This document shows, one piece after another, positions 42,204-50,391 of a DNA stretch of 64,000 nucleotides. Source of the DNA: Microbacterium testaceum. GTDB lineage: Bacteria; Actinomycetota; Actinomycetes; Actinomycetales; Microbacteriaceae. A model generated the notes under the pieces. The model had not been told where the DNA came from, made no database searches, and saw nothing but the letters and a program-made list of their open reading frames with translations. Every line of letters starts with the position of its first letter. Position 1 is the stretch's first letter. The position numbers and the translations under genes were made by a program. The stretch covers positions 1,798,001 to 1,862,000 of the forward strand of contig NZ_CP121699.1 in NCBI RefSeq assembly GCF_029761935.1, given 5' to 3'.

Positions 42204-43621
42204 CGGACGACTCCTGTCTGTTCGTGGTCGGTCGAGGAGGAGCTCAGGATGCCGCGGGCCTGGAGCGCCGCGCGCTCACCGGCGCGGACGGCGCCGTCCA
42301 TGAATCCCGTCCAGCGATCGGCCGTCTCGGTCCCTGCCCAGAGGATCGACCCGACGGGGGCGGCCAGGGCACCGGCGTAGGGCACGACCGCTCCCGGCCC
42401 CGGGGCGGCCGTGGGGCCGCCGCCGACCCAGGGCTCGGCGCCCCAGCGCTGGTCGATGTAGCCGATGGCATCCAGCGCCCGGGGGCCGAAAAGGTCGGCG
42501 AAGGACGACAGCGCCCGCGTTGCGCGCTCGGCGGGTGCCAGCTCGTCCCACTCGCGGGCGTAGACCCCGCCGACGAAGCCGAGGAGCACGCCGGGGGCGC
42601 CGGCGTGAGCGGGACCGGCGTCGAAGGTGATGAAGACCGGGCCGGTGTCGGAGAGCCCCTGCCCCGACAGGTCGTGGTCGCGCCAGAACGGCCGCTCGTA
42701 CACGGCGTAGGCCTTCGACAGCACCCCCGCCGGCCAGCGCTGGGCCATCTGGGCGTGAGAGGGGGGAAGGGCCGGCGCGAAGTCGATCCTGCCGCGCAGC
42801 GCCGGTGGCACGGCGACGACGACGGCGCGAGCGGTCACCGTCTCGTCGGCCGTCGACACGCGCACCCCCTGGGCGGCGGTCTCGATGCGTCGCACCGGAG
42901 CGCTCACCCGCAGAGCAGCCCCGAGCGCGTCGGCGAGACGCACGGCGATCGCGTGCGAGCCCTCGACGAAGTGCTCCTCTTGCGCGCCGCCCTCGGTGTC
43001 GAGCATCGACGACAGTCCACCCGCCTGGTGGATGTAGTGCAGAGCGTGCAGGAACGAGATCTCGTCGGGCTCGCACCCCCACGTCGTCCGGCCGGCGATC
43101 GCGATGAGCTCTCGCGCCGCGGGAGAAGCGTGCGAGCGGCGCAGCCACGAGCCGAGGCTCTCGGCATCCAGGTTCGCGGCCTGCGGGGCGGCGGCGGGGT
43201 TCCCCCGGGGGACGGTGCGCGCCAGGCGGTCGAGAGTGAGCTGGATCCGTCCCACGTCGAGCAGGCTCGCGCCGACCGGAGGCACCGTGCCCCGGTAGCG
43301 CCGATGCTCGCCGCGCCACCGGATGACGTTGCGACCCGCGGCGTAGGTCCGATAGCGCGAGACGCCCACTTCGTCGGCGAGCGCCAGGATGCGATCCTGG
43401 CCGGGGCCGACGAACGTCCCGCCGAGGTCGACGTGCACCCCCGCCACCTCCGCCGACGACACGCGTCCGCCCACGCGGGGCGCCGCTTCGAACACCGTCA
43501 CCGTCGCGCCGAACTGGCGAAGCCGGTGAGCGGCGGTCAGGCCCGAGAGACCTGCGCCGACCACGACCACGTCGACGTCGGGGGCCGGGGCCCGGTCCGC
43601 AGAGGGCGGGGAGGCGGTCAT
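42200..43621 (-). CDS. flavin monoamine oxidase family protein
   Basis: A 473-residue FAD-dependent oxidase. The N-terminal dinucleotide fold is VVVVGAGLSGLTAAHRL with E-AAPRVGGRV. The middle contains TTWGCEPDEISFLHALHYIHQAGG, and the C-terminal FAD motif is ILWAGTETADRWTGFMDGAVRAGERAA, both typical of monoamine/putrescine oxidases. The ATG at 43621 has GGAG seven bases upstream; the ATG at 43648 is less well placed. It is the first gene of an operon with the SRPBCC and hydrolase genes and is divergent from a TetR gene that probably controls it. The substrate is probably an amine. Confidence 0.92.
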   Translation of the reverse strand: MTASPPSADRAPAPDVDVVVVGAGLSGLTAAHRLRQFGATVTVFEAAPRVGGRVSSAEVAGVHVDLGGTFVGPGQDRILALADEVGVSRYRTYAAGRNVIRWRGEHRRYRGTVPPVGASLLDVGRIQLTLDRLARTVPRGNPAAAPQAANLDAESLGSWLRRSHASPAARELIAIAGRTTWGCEPDEISFLHALHYIHQAGGLSSMLDTEGGAQEEHFVEGSHAIAVRLADALGAALRVSAPVRRIETAAQGVRVSTADETVTARAVVVAVPPALRGRIDFAPALPPSHAQMAQRWPAGVLSKAYAVYERPFWRDHDLSGQGLSDTGPVFITFDAGPAHAGAPGVLLGFVGGVYAREWDELAPAERATRALSSFADLFGPRALDAIGYIDQRWGAEPWVGGGPTAAPGPGAVVPYAGALAAPVGSILWAGTETADRWTGFMDGAVRAGERAALQARGILSSSSTDHEQTGVVR

Positions 43622-43647
43622 AGGCTTACTCCGTTCCGAAGGCGACA

Positions 43648-43664
43648 CCGACCACCCCGGTCGG
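43648..43664. promoter_or_regulatory. weak inverted repeat between amine oxidase and tetR
   Basis: CCGACC and GGTCGG flank ACCCC in the 56-bp divergent region. The spacing suits a TetR dimer, but a G/C-rich repeat this short can arise by chance. Confidence 0.3.
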
Positions 43665-43677
43665 CGAGGAGGACAGC

Positions 43678-44313
43678 GTGAGCGAGACGACGAGCCGGCC
43701 GATGCGGGCGCGCGGTCGCGCGCGTCGCGAGCTGCTGTTGGACGCCACGATCGCGATCATCGCCGAGGGGGGCATCGCGGCCGTCACGCACAGGTCGGTG
43801 GCCGCCGCGGCGGGGGTGCCGCACTCGTCGACGACGTACTTCTTCGACTCGCTCGACGACATGATCGGCGAGGCCGTCGCGCACGCGATGGCGGCCGAGC
43901 TCGAGCGGCTCGAGCAGTTCCGCTCCGTCCTCGTCTCGGGCGCGAACAGCCCCGGGGCGGCGATCGACGAGTTCGTCGAGATCGTGCGCAGCCAATCGCA
44001 GGACCACACGGTCGCGCAGTTCGAGATCTACCTCTTCGCCTCGCGTCATCCGGCCCTGCGTGTTCACGTCGAGAAGATCCTCGACGAGACGCGGGCGCTC
44101 GCGGCGGCCGTGCTGCAGACGAACGGCGTGACCGATCCGCACGCCGCCGCTGCGGTCGTCGCCCTGATCGACGGTTTCGCCCTGCATCGCATCGCCCGTT
44201 CCGAGGAGGTCCAGTTCCAGTCGCTGGCGCACGCCCTGCGTGCCGCCATCGTGGGGTTCGTGACCCTCGCCGCGACCTCTTCGCTGGGCGAGGGGGATCA
44301 CTCCCCCGCTTAG
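43678..44313 (+). CDS. TetR family transcriptional regulator
   Basis: A 211-residue repressor. The N-terminal helix-turn-helix spans about residues 17-62 (RRELLLDATIAIIAEGG, VTHRSVAAAAGVPHSSTTYFFDSLDDMIGEAV). The C-terminal all-helical ligand-binding domain resembles the TetR_C class that ends with a long hydrophobic helix. GTG start with GAGGAGG upstream. The divergent arrangement with the amine oxidase operon, and its place before a hydrolase/MFS pair, make those its likely targets. The inducer is unknown. Confidence 0.92.
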   Translation: MSETTSRPMRARGRARRELLLDATIAIIAEGGIAAVTHRSVAAAAGVPHSSTTYFFDSLDDMIGEAVAHAMAAELERLEQFRSVLVSGANSPGAAIDEFVEIVRSQSQDHTVAQFEIYLFASRHPALRVHVEKILDETRALAAAVLQTNGVTDPHAAAAVVALIDGFALHRIARSEEVQFQSLAHALRAAIVGFVTLAATSSLGEGDHSPA

Positions 44314-44378
44314 TTGGCACAAACGTACAGGTTTCTTGCGCCCGTCGCCTCCTCGCAGAGTTGAATTCACATCTTTGT

Positions 44379-44398
44379 CACACAAAACGGTACGTGTG
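44379..44398. promoter_or_regulatory. candidate control element upstream of the hydrolase-MFS operon
   Basis: CACAC and GTGTG flank AAAACGGTAC, in an A/T-rich 143-bp interval after tetR. A related segment (GGCACAAACGTACAGG) lies about 55 bp upstream. Both share ACAAA...GTAC and could be a pair of sites for the neighbouring TetR. AATAAAG follows as a possible -10 region. Confidence 0.35.
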
Positions 44399-44456
44399 TG
44401 CAATAAAGTGACCCGATAGTCGATCCCATTGCCGTGATCGACAGAAGGGTTCCGCG

Positions 44457-45527
44457 ATGCTCCGTCCCCGTCCCCAGGACCACCTGCTCCGCTGGGGCGC
44501 GCGCGCCCTCGGGTCGCTTCCGCCCGCGGCCCTCCGCGCGGTGAACGGCCGCCCCGTCGTGATCGACGGCAACACCCTGCACCCCGCCGTGCAGACGTCT
44601 CTGCGCGTGATGAATGACGCGCCCGGCGCACACTTCGAGCGGCTCCCCCTCGACGAGGCCCGCGCGCACATCGAACTCGAGGCGTGGACGTTCGCCGGGA
44701 ACACGAAGCTCGCGCAGAGGGACGACATCGAGATCCCCACGCGCGCCGGGCGGGTTCCGGGACGCGTGTACCGCGCGGACCTCGACCGTGCGGCATCCGG
44801 GATCATCGTCTGCTTCCACGGCGGCGGCTGGGTACTCGGATCGGTCGACAGCGCGGATGCCATGTGCCGCACCCTCGCGAAGACCTCGGGCATGACGGTG
44901 GTGTCGGTCGGCTACCGGCTGGCCCCCGAAGCGCCGTTCCCGGCGGGGCTCCACGACAGCGTCGACGCCTTCCGGTGGGTCCGCGACAACGCCTCGCGGT
45001 TCGGCGGGACCGCTGACGCGGTCGGTGTCGGCGGCGAGAGCGCGGGCGGCAACCTCTCGGCGGTCGTGGCCTCGGTCACGCGCGACGATGCCGAGGGCGC
45101 ACCGGCGTTCCAGATCCTGTTCTGTCCCGTCACCGACCTCTCGCGCAAGCACCGCTCGTACGAGCTGTTCGCCGACGGCTTCTTCCTCACGGAGGCGCAG
45201 ATGGACTGGTACGCCGCGCACTACCTGAGCGGCGGCGGAAGCGCCGATGATCCGCTGGTATCGCCCCTGCGGGCCGAGGACCTCTCGGGCCTGGCCCCGG
45301 CGTACGTCGCGGTGTCGGGTTTCGACGTGCTCCGCGACGAGGGCGTCGCCTACGCCGAGCGTCTCGAGGCCGCCGGCGTCGCCACGCACCTCGTGACCCA
45401 CACCGGCCAGATCCACGGGTTCTTCAACGCCTGCGGAGCGCTGCGTGACGCGCGCGACGCCGTGGCGGATGCCGGCCGGTGGGCCGTGACGACGCTCGCG
45501 GCGACGCGGACGGGCGGCATCCGGTGA
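44457..45527 (+). CDS. alpha/beta hydrolase of the HSL (fold-3) family
   Basis: A 356-residue esterase/lipase. The N-terminal cap (about 1-95) precedes the core with FHGGGWVLGSV (oxyanion HGGG), GGESAGGNLSAVV (nucleophile Ser), GFDVLRDEG (acid) and GQIHGFFNACG (His). The complete catalytic set marks it as active. The stop overlaps the MFS gene start by 4 bp (GTGA). It is distinct from the smaller HSL hydrolase at 40860. Confidence 0.95.
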   Translation: MLRPRPQDHLLRWGARALGSLPPAALRAVNGRPVVIDGNTLHPAVQTSLRVMNDAPGAHFERLPLDEARAHIELEAWTFAGNTKLAQRDDIEIPTRAGRVPGRVYRADLDRAASGIIVCFHGGGWVLGSVDSADAMCRTLAKTSGMTVVSVGYRLAPEAPFPAGLHDSVDAFRWVRDNASRFGGTADAVGVGGESAGGNLSAVVASVTRDDAEGAPAFQILFCPVTDLSRKHRSYELFADGFFLTEAQMDWYAAHYLSGGGSADDPLVSPLRAEDLSGLAPAYVAVSGFDVLRDEGVAYAERLEAAGVATHLVTHTGQIHGFFNACGALRDARDAVADAGRWAVTTLAATRTGGIR

Positions 45528-46801
45528 CCGCTGACGCGACGCCCGCCACCCTCACCGCCTACGCCGAACCCACCCGCCCCGTTCGTGCGGGCTGGATCGC
45601 GGCCTTCGCCGGGGTGTGGCTCGGACTGTGGATGGCGCAGCTCGTCCCGGTGCAGGTGCTGCTGCCCCTGCAGATCGCCGCGCAGCACGCCTCGGACGAC
45701 TGGCTCGTCTCGCTCCTCACCTACGGCCTGGTCAGCGCCGTGGCGGGGACGTTCGTGGTCATCGCCTACCCGATCGTCGGTGCGCTGAGCGACCGGACCC
45801 GGTCTCGGTTCGGACGCCGTCGCCCCTGGATCCTCGGCGGTGTCGTGCTCGCGGCCGTCGGTCTCGCGCTGCTCGGCGTCCAGACCGAGTCGCTCGGCAC
45901 GGTGACGATGTGGACCGCGGTGATGATGGGCTTCTGCATGGCCTCCGCCGCCCTCACCGCCGTCATGGCCGACCGCGTGCCCGCGGGGCAGCGGGGGCTC
46001 GTGTCGGGCTGGATCTCGGCACCGAACGCGATCGGCATCCTGCTGGGGATCGTGCTGGTCACCGCGGTGTTCACCACGACGGCTTCGGGCTACCTCGCGC
46101 TGGCCGTGTGCTGCGTAGGCCTGGCCGTGCCGTTCCTGCTCGTTCTGCGCGACGTTCCGCTGACGACGTCCGAGGCGGCGCTGCTGGGTCCGCTCACCGT
46201 CCGCACGATCCTCTCGTCGATCTGGGTCGACCCCCGGCGTCACCCCGACTTCGCGTGGACCGTCGCGAGCCGTGTGCTCATCAACCTCGGCAACGCGATC
46301 GCCACGACGATGCTGCTGTACTTCTTCACCTTCGCGCTGAGGGTGGCCGATCCGACCGGCTTCCTCGTCTTCACGACGGTGATCTACATGGTCGTGACGA
46401 TCGTGGCATCCGTCGCCCTCGGCAAACTCAGCGACGTGGTTCAGCGCCGTCGCGTGTTCGTCCTCGCCTCGGGGGTCGCCCAAGCCGTCTCGGCCCTGCT
46501 CCTCGCCGTCGCCCCGGCCGAGTCGACCGCGGTGATCGGCGCCGTGCTGCTCGGGCTCGGTCAGGGGTGCTTCTTCGCCGTCGACCAGGCCCTGGCCACG
46601 CAGGTGCTGCCCTCGGCCGAGACGCGCGGCAAGGACGTCGGGATCATGAATATCGCCCTCGCCGGCCCGCAGGCGTTCGGTCCCCTGCTCGGGGCGGGGG
46701 CCGTGGTGCTGTTCGGCGGGTTCTCGGGGCTGTTCCTCGCGAGCGGGCTGGCGGGCCTGCTCGGCTCGGTCATCATCATGCGGGTGCGCTCGGTGCGGTG
46801 A
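45524..46801 (+). CDS. MFS transporter
   Basis: A 425-residue permease with 12 predicted transmembrane helices. The loop 2-3 motif is GALSDRTRSRFGRRRPWILGG, close to the sugar/GPH-like MFS type. A GTG start inside the hydrolase stop couples them. The hydrolase may act on the substrate that this transporter brings in, or the pair may export and modify a compound; the sequence alone does not decide. Confidence 0.92.
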   Translation: MTADATPATLTAYAEPTRPVRAGWIAAFAGVWLGLWMAQLVPVQVLLPLQIAAQHASDDWLVSLLTYGLVSAVAGTFVVIAYPIVGALSDRTRSRFGRRRPWILGGVVLAAVGLALLGVQTESLGTVTMWTAVMMGFCMASAALTAVMADRVPAGQRGLVSGWISAPNAIGILLGIVLVTAVFTTTASGYLALAVCCVGLAVPFLLVLRDVPLTTSEAALLGPLTVRTILSSIWVDPRRHPDFAWTVASRVLINLGNAIATTMLLYFFTFALRVADPTGFLVFTTVIYMVVTIVASVALGKLSDVVQRRRVFVLASGVAQAVSALLLAVAPAESTAVIGAVLLGLGQGCFFAVDQALATQVLPSAETRGKDVGIMNIALAGPQAFGPLLGAGAVVLFGGFSGLFLASGLAGLLGSVIIMRVRSVR

Positions 46802-46808
46802 TCGTCGA

Positions 46809-46834
46809 CGGATGCCGGGAGCCCGCGGCATCCG
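46809..46834. terminator. bidirectional hairpin after the MFS gene
   Basis: CGGATGCCG pairs with CGGCATCCG around GGAGCCCG, between the convergent MFS and aldehyde dehydrogenase genes. The stem is built from the frequent GGATGCC heptamer and its complement. Confidence 0.6.
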
Positions 46835-46846
46835 CGCCGTTCCGGC

Positions 46847-48313
46847 TCAGCCGTAGAGCAGCCGGATGATGCGCTCGACGAGACGGTCGACCTTCGCGGT
46901 GCGCCGCATCGTGGTCAACGTCAGCAGCGGGAAGCGCTGACGGGTCAGCGCCTTCGGGTACGCGAACTCACGCAGACCGTCCGCCCCGTGGATGCGCCCG
47001 AATCCGGAATCGCCCACCCCGCCGAAGGGGAGGGCGGGGACCGCGGCGAACGAGATGACCGAGTTGATCGCGATCATGCCTCCGCGCAGGCGCAGGGCGA
47101 GCTCGCTCCCCCGCCTCCGAGAGAACACCGAGCCCGACAGTCCGTACCGCACGGCGTTGGCCTTCTCGACGGCCTCGTCCATGGATGCCACGCGGTTGAC
47201 GACCAGGGTCGGGCCGAAGGTCTCTTCGCGCACGGCGTCCGCCTTCTCGTCGACGTCGGTGAGGAGGACGGGTTGCAGGGTGACCCCGGGCGCCGGGGCC
47301 GATCCGACGCGCGCCCTCGCGCCCCGCGCGAGCGCGTCGGCGACGTGCGCCCGGACCACGTCGGCCTGGCGCGGCATGGTGAGCGGACCGAGCGTCGCGG
47401 CGTCGTCGGCGCCGGCGCGGAGCTCGCGCGTGCGCTCGGCGACGGCCTCGACGAAGCGGTCGTAGATCTTCGCGTGCGCGTAGACGCGCTCGATGCCGAT
47501 GCAGGTCTGACCCGCGTTCGAGTACGCGCCCCAGACGGCCGCCTCGGCCGCGGCCGCGAGATCGGCGTCCTCGTCGACGAGGAGGGCGTCTTTGCCGCCC
47601 GCCTCGATCACGACCGGGGTGAGGCTCTCGGCGCACGCGGCCATGACGGCCTTGCCCGTCGCGGTCGATCCGGTGAAGGCCACCTTGTCGACACCCGCGC
47701 GACAGAGGGCGGCGCCGGTGGGCCCGAGACCGGTCACCACGGCGAAGACATCGGCCGACCCGCCCGCGCGCACGAAGGAGCGCTGCAGCCACACGCCCAC
47801 GCCGGGGGTGTACTCGCTGGGCTTGAACACCACGGCGTTGCCCGCGGCGAGCGCGTACGCGATCGAGCCCATGGGCGTGAAGACCGGGTAGTTCCACGGG
47901 CCGATGACCCCGACCACGCCGTACGGGGTGTAGCCGACGCTCGCCGACTGGTTGAGCATCAGTACCCCCGCGCCCACGCGACGCCGACGCAGGACCGGGC
48001 GCGCGTGGGTCGCCGCCCAGGCCAGATGGTCGAGGGCGAGCATGATCTCGAGCCGGGCGTCGCCACGGGGCTTGCCGGTCTCGGCGCGCACCACGGCGAT
48101 GAGGTCGTCGAGGTGCGCCACGATGTCGCGCCGCCAGGCCTGCAGCGCGCGCCGCCGCCCCTCGAAACCGAGGGACCGCCACTCGCGCGCCGCGCGCCGC
48201 GCGCGGTCCACCGCCGACACCACCTCGGCGGGGCCCCGCACCGGGAAGGTGTCGACGACCCGCCCATCGAGAGGGCTCAGCGAGTCGAAGGTGTCGGTGG
48301 TCACGGCATCCAT
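46847..48313 (-). CDS. NAD(P)-dependent aldehyde dehydrogenase
   Basis: A 488-residue enzyme that oxidises aldehydes to carboxylates. Visible are the cofactor-binding GPWNYPVFTP and FKPSEYTP, the GSTATGKAV loop, the catalytic Glu in VIEAGGKDALL (near 237) and the catalytic Cys in NAGQTCIGIERV (near 270), then EETFGPTLVVNRV and the C-terminal PFGGVGDSGFGR. It follows the aldolase by one base. In context it probably oxidises the aldehyde released by the class II aldolase, such as lactaldehyde or glycolaldehyde. Confidence 0.95.
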   Translation of the reverse strand: MDAVTTDTFDSLSPLDGRVVDTFPVRGPAEVVSAVDRARRAAREWRSLGFEGRRRALQAWRRDIVAHLDDLIAVVRAETGKPRGDARLEIMLALDHLAWAATHARPVLRRRRVGAGVLMLNQSASVGYTPYGVVGVIGPWNYPVFTPMGSIAYALAAGNAVVFKPSEYTPGVGVWLQRSFVRAGGSADVFAVVTGLGPTGAALCRAGVDKVAFTGSTATGKAVMAACAESLTPVVIEAGGKDALLVDEDADLAAAAEAAVWGAYSNAGQTCIGIERVYAHAKIYDRFVEAVAERTRELRAGADDAATLGPLTMPRQADVVRAHVADALARGARARVGSAPAPGVTLQPVLLTDVDEKADAVREETFGPTLVVNRVASMDEAVEKANAVRYGLSGSVFSRRRGSELALRLRGGMIAINSVISFAAVPALPFGGVGDSGFGRIHGADGLREFAYPKALTRQRFPLLTLTTMRRTAKVDRLVERIIRLLYG

Positions 48314-48314
48314 G

Positions 48315-48962
48315 TCACGCTCCGTGCTTCTGTCCGTACCCGGTCGAGACCGCGGCGGTGAGCACCGCGGCCTGCTGCTCGGGGCTGAGTTCGGCGGGCA
48401 CCGCCACCGCTCGCGCGCGCAGGTAGATGTCGCACGCCCACTCGAGCAGGGCGGTGTTCGTCACCGCGTCGGCGAGGTCTCGGCCCGTGGTGACGGCGCC
48501 GTGGTGGGCGAGAATCGCGGCATTGGCTGCGGCGAGGGCGTCGCCCGTGGCCGCGGCGAGCTCGGCCGAGCCGAAGACCGAGAAGGGCACCACCTCGATC
48601 TCGCCCCCGAGGGCGAGCTGTTGGTAGTGCACGCAGGGCAGTCGGTCCGAGACGAGTGAGAGGGCGATCGCCGCGGGGGCGTGCGTGTGCACGACGGCCC
48701 CGACGGCCTCGTCGGCGTAGGCCGCGCGGTGCAGGTCGAGCTCGGAGCTCGGGGCGAGCGCCCCCTCGACGACTCTCTTCTCGCCGTCGACGATCACGAC
48801 GTCGTCGGCGACCGCCTCGGCGAAGACCACTCCGGTCGCCGTGATCGCGATGCCCCCGTCCACGCGCACGCTGACGTTGCCCGCTGTCCCCTTGACCAGG
48901 CCCTGCGCGGCGAGAGAACGGCAGGCGTCCGCCACGGCTTCTCGCACACCGCTCGCGATCAC
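48315..48962 (-). CDS. class II aldolase/adducin family protein (fuculose-phosphate aldolase-like)
   Basis: A 215-residue zinc aldolase. It shows LVKGTAGNVSVR (phosphate-binding loop), PSSELDLHRAAY, the metal-binding VVHTHAPAAIAL and LAHHGAVTTG, and a C-terminal helix with the remaining ligand region. The GTG start overlaps the kinase stop by 4 bp. Together with the kinase and aldehyde dehydrogenase it suggests phosphorylation of a ketose, cleavage to a triose phosphate plus an aldehyde, and oxidation of the aldehyde. The exact sugar is not determined. Confidence 0.93.
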   Translation of the reverse strand: MIASGVREAVADACRSLAAQGLVKGTAGNVSVRVDGGIAITATGVVFAEAVADDVVIVDGEKRVVEGALAPSSELDLHRAAYADEAVGAVVHTHAPAAIALSLVSDRLPCVHYQQLALGGEIEVVPFSVFGSAELAAATGDALAAANAAILAHHGAVTTGRDLADAVTNTALLEWACDIYLRARAVAVPAELSPEQQAAVLTAAVSTGYGQKHGA

Positions 48963-49888
48963 AGCACTCCCGCCGAGAGCAGAGCATCGATGGATGCCGC
49001 GTCGTACGCGCCGTGATCGGTACCCACGCCGGCGACGACCTGTGCGGCGGTGGCCGATCCGAAGCGCGCGGCGTCGCGCGAGGACCACCCGCGGAGTTTG
49101 GCGAAGACGAAGCCGGCCGAGAAGGCGTCTCCGCCGCCGCTGGTGTCGACCGGTTCCGCGGGCACGATGGGGACGAACTCGAGGTCGCCGCCGTCGACCA
49201 CCACGATGTCGTCGCCGCCGTTGGTGCACGCGACGACCGCTGCTCCCGCCGCGTGCAGGGCGCGGGCGGCGGCGGGCAGGTCGTCGGCGCCGGTCCAGCC
49301 GATGGCCTGCTCGGCGTTGGGGAGCACGTAGTCGGTGTGCGCGAGCAGGGGCTCGATGAGCGCGTAGAACGCGGGGTCGCCGCCGATGAGGAAGTCGAGC
49401 GACGTCGTCGCTCCGTGCCGACGGGCGTACTCCAGGATCTCGATGACGTTCTCGGGACCGAGCAGCTCGGGCGCTCCGACGTGGACGTGGTCGGCGGCGG
49501 CGAGCGCGTCCCAGGGCACGACGTCGGCGGCGAGCGCGTTGGCCCCGACCACGTGGAGCGCCGGTCGCGACCCGTCGGAGCGGATGGGGAGGACGGATGC
49601 CGAGGTCGGCAGTTCGTCGGTGCGCAGGTTCGACACGTCGATGCCGGCGTCGCCGAGCAGGCCGACCAGCACGCGTCCGGCGACGTCGTCGCCCACGGCC
49701 CCGCTCGTGACCACGCGCGCGCCGAGCTTGTTGAGCACGAGCGCGGTGCCGCCGGCGGGTCCCGCTGCGGACATCACGATCTCGTCGACGAGGAGCGAGC
49801 CCTGCCCCTCGGGGATCTCATCGACGGGCTGGACGATCGTGTCGAGCACGTGGGCTCCGAGCGTGACGATCGAGGGGGCGGCGTTCAT
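48959..49888 (-). CDS. PfkB family carbohydrate kinase
   Basis: A 309-residue ribokinase-like kinase. The N-terminal region (IVTLGAHVLDTIV) and the GGTALVLNKLGA segment bind the sugar. The C-terminal signature DTSGGGDAFSAGFVFA carries the catalytic Asp and anion hole; the usual GAGD reads GGGD. The ATG at 49888 has GGAGG seven bases upstream. It is the first gene of the kinase-aldolase-dehydrogenase operon and lies just behind a long imperfect palindrome. Confidence 0.93.
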   Translation of the reverse strand: MNAAPSIVTLGAHVLDTIVQPVDEIPEGQGSLLVDEIVMSAAGPAGGTALVLNKLGARVVTSGAVGDDVAGRVLVGLLGDAGIDVSNLRTDELPTSASVLPIRSDGSRPALHVVGANALAADVVPWDALAAADHVHVGAPELLGPENVIEILEYARRHGATTSLDFLIGGDPAFYALIEPLLAHTDYVLPNAEQAIGWTGADDLPAAARALHAAGAAVVACTNGGDDIVVVDGGDLEFVPIVPAEPVDTSGGGDAFSAGFVFAKLRGWSSRDAARFGSATAAQVVAGVGTDHGAYDAASIDALLSAGVL

Positions 49889-49935
49889 CGTCGAACCTCC
49901 GGGTCGGGTGACCGGCGCGGCGAACCCACGACGGT

Positions 49936-49957
49936 AAGTGGCACATTTGTACCACTT
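49936..49957 (-). promoter_or_regulatory. candidate operator of the kinase-aldolase-dehydrogenase operon
   Basis: A 22-bp imperfect palindrome: AAGTGGCACA and TGTACCACTT around TT, with nine of ten positions in each arm complementary. It lies about 48 bp upstream of the kinase ATG in an otherwise G/C-rich region. A DeoR, GntR or LacI regulator encoded elsewhere could bind it. Confidence 0.55.
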
Positions 49958-49978
49958 TCTCGCCGGGTTCGACAAGCG

Positions 49979-50350
49979 TCAGCGCGAAGCCCGCCCACCA
50001 CGGCCGAGGAGTACGCCGCCCCAGGCCGCCGCCGTCCCGACGACGACCGTCGCCACCCCCCACCAGAGCAGGCCGAGGTCGGCCGACTCGACGGCGAGCG
50101 AGCTGTAGGTGGTGAACCCGCCCAGGATGCCGGTCCCGATGAACAGCTGCACGCGCTGCGCACGCGAGGATTCCGGCATCCGTGCTCTCCAGCCGTACAG
50201 GATGCCGATCGCGAACGCCCCGACGACGTTGATCAGCGGCACGAGGGCCGGGCCCAGGTCTTCGCCGAGCGCCAGGGTGAGACCGGCGCGTACGGCCGTA
50301 CCGATCGCGCCGCCGACGGCGACGAGGCCCACATCCCGCCACATGCTCAC
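49979..50350 (-). CDS. crcB: fluoride ion channel CrcB/FluC
   Basis: A 123-residue four-helix channel with GGAIGTAVRAGLT, VPLINVVGAFAIGILYG and GTGILGGFTTYSSLAVES, the conserved pore segments of the family. GTG at 50350 (or ATG at 50344). It is clearly diverged from the crcB at 40176, as expected for the two halves of a heterodimeric channel, but here the genes are not adjacent. Confidence 0.94.
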   Translation of the reverse strand: MSMWRDVGLVAVGGAIGTAVRAGLTLALGEDLGPALVPLINVVGAFAIGILYGWRARMPESSRAQRVQLFIGTGILGGFTTYSSLAVESADLGLLWWGVATVVVGTAAAWGGVLLGRGGRASR

Positions 50351-50391
50351 CGCGCCACCTTACGCCCGCGGCCCCCGCCGACTCGGCGAGG

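Noticed and set aside
43648..43664. CCGACC/GGTCGG repeat as proven TetR operator
   Set aside because: G/C-rich 6-base arms are common here; kept only as a weak candidate.
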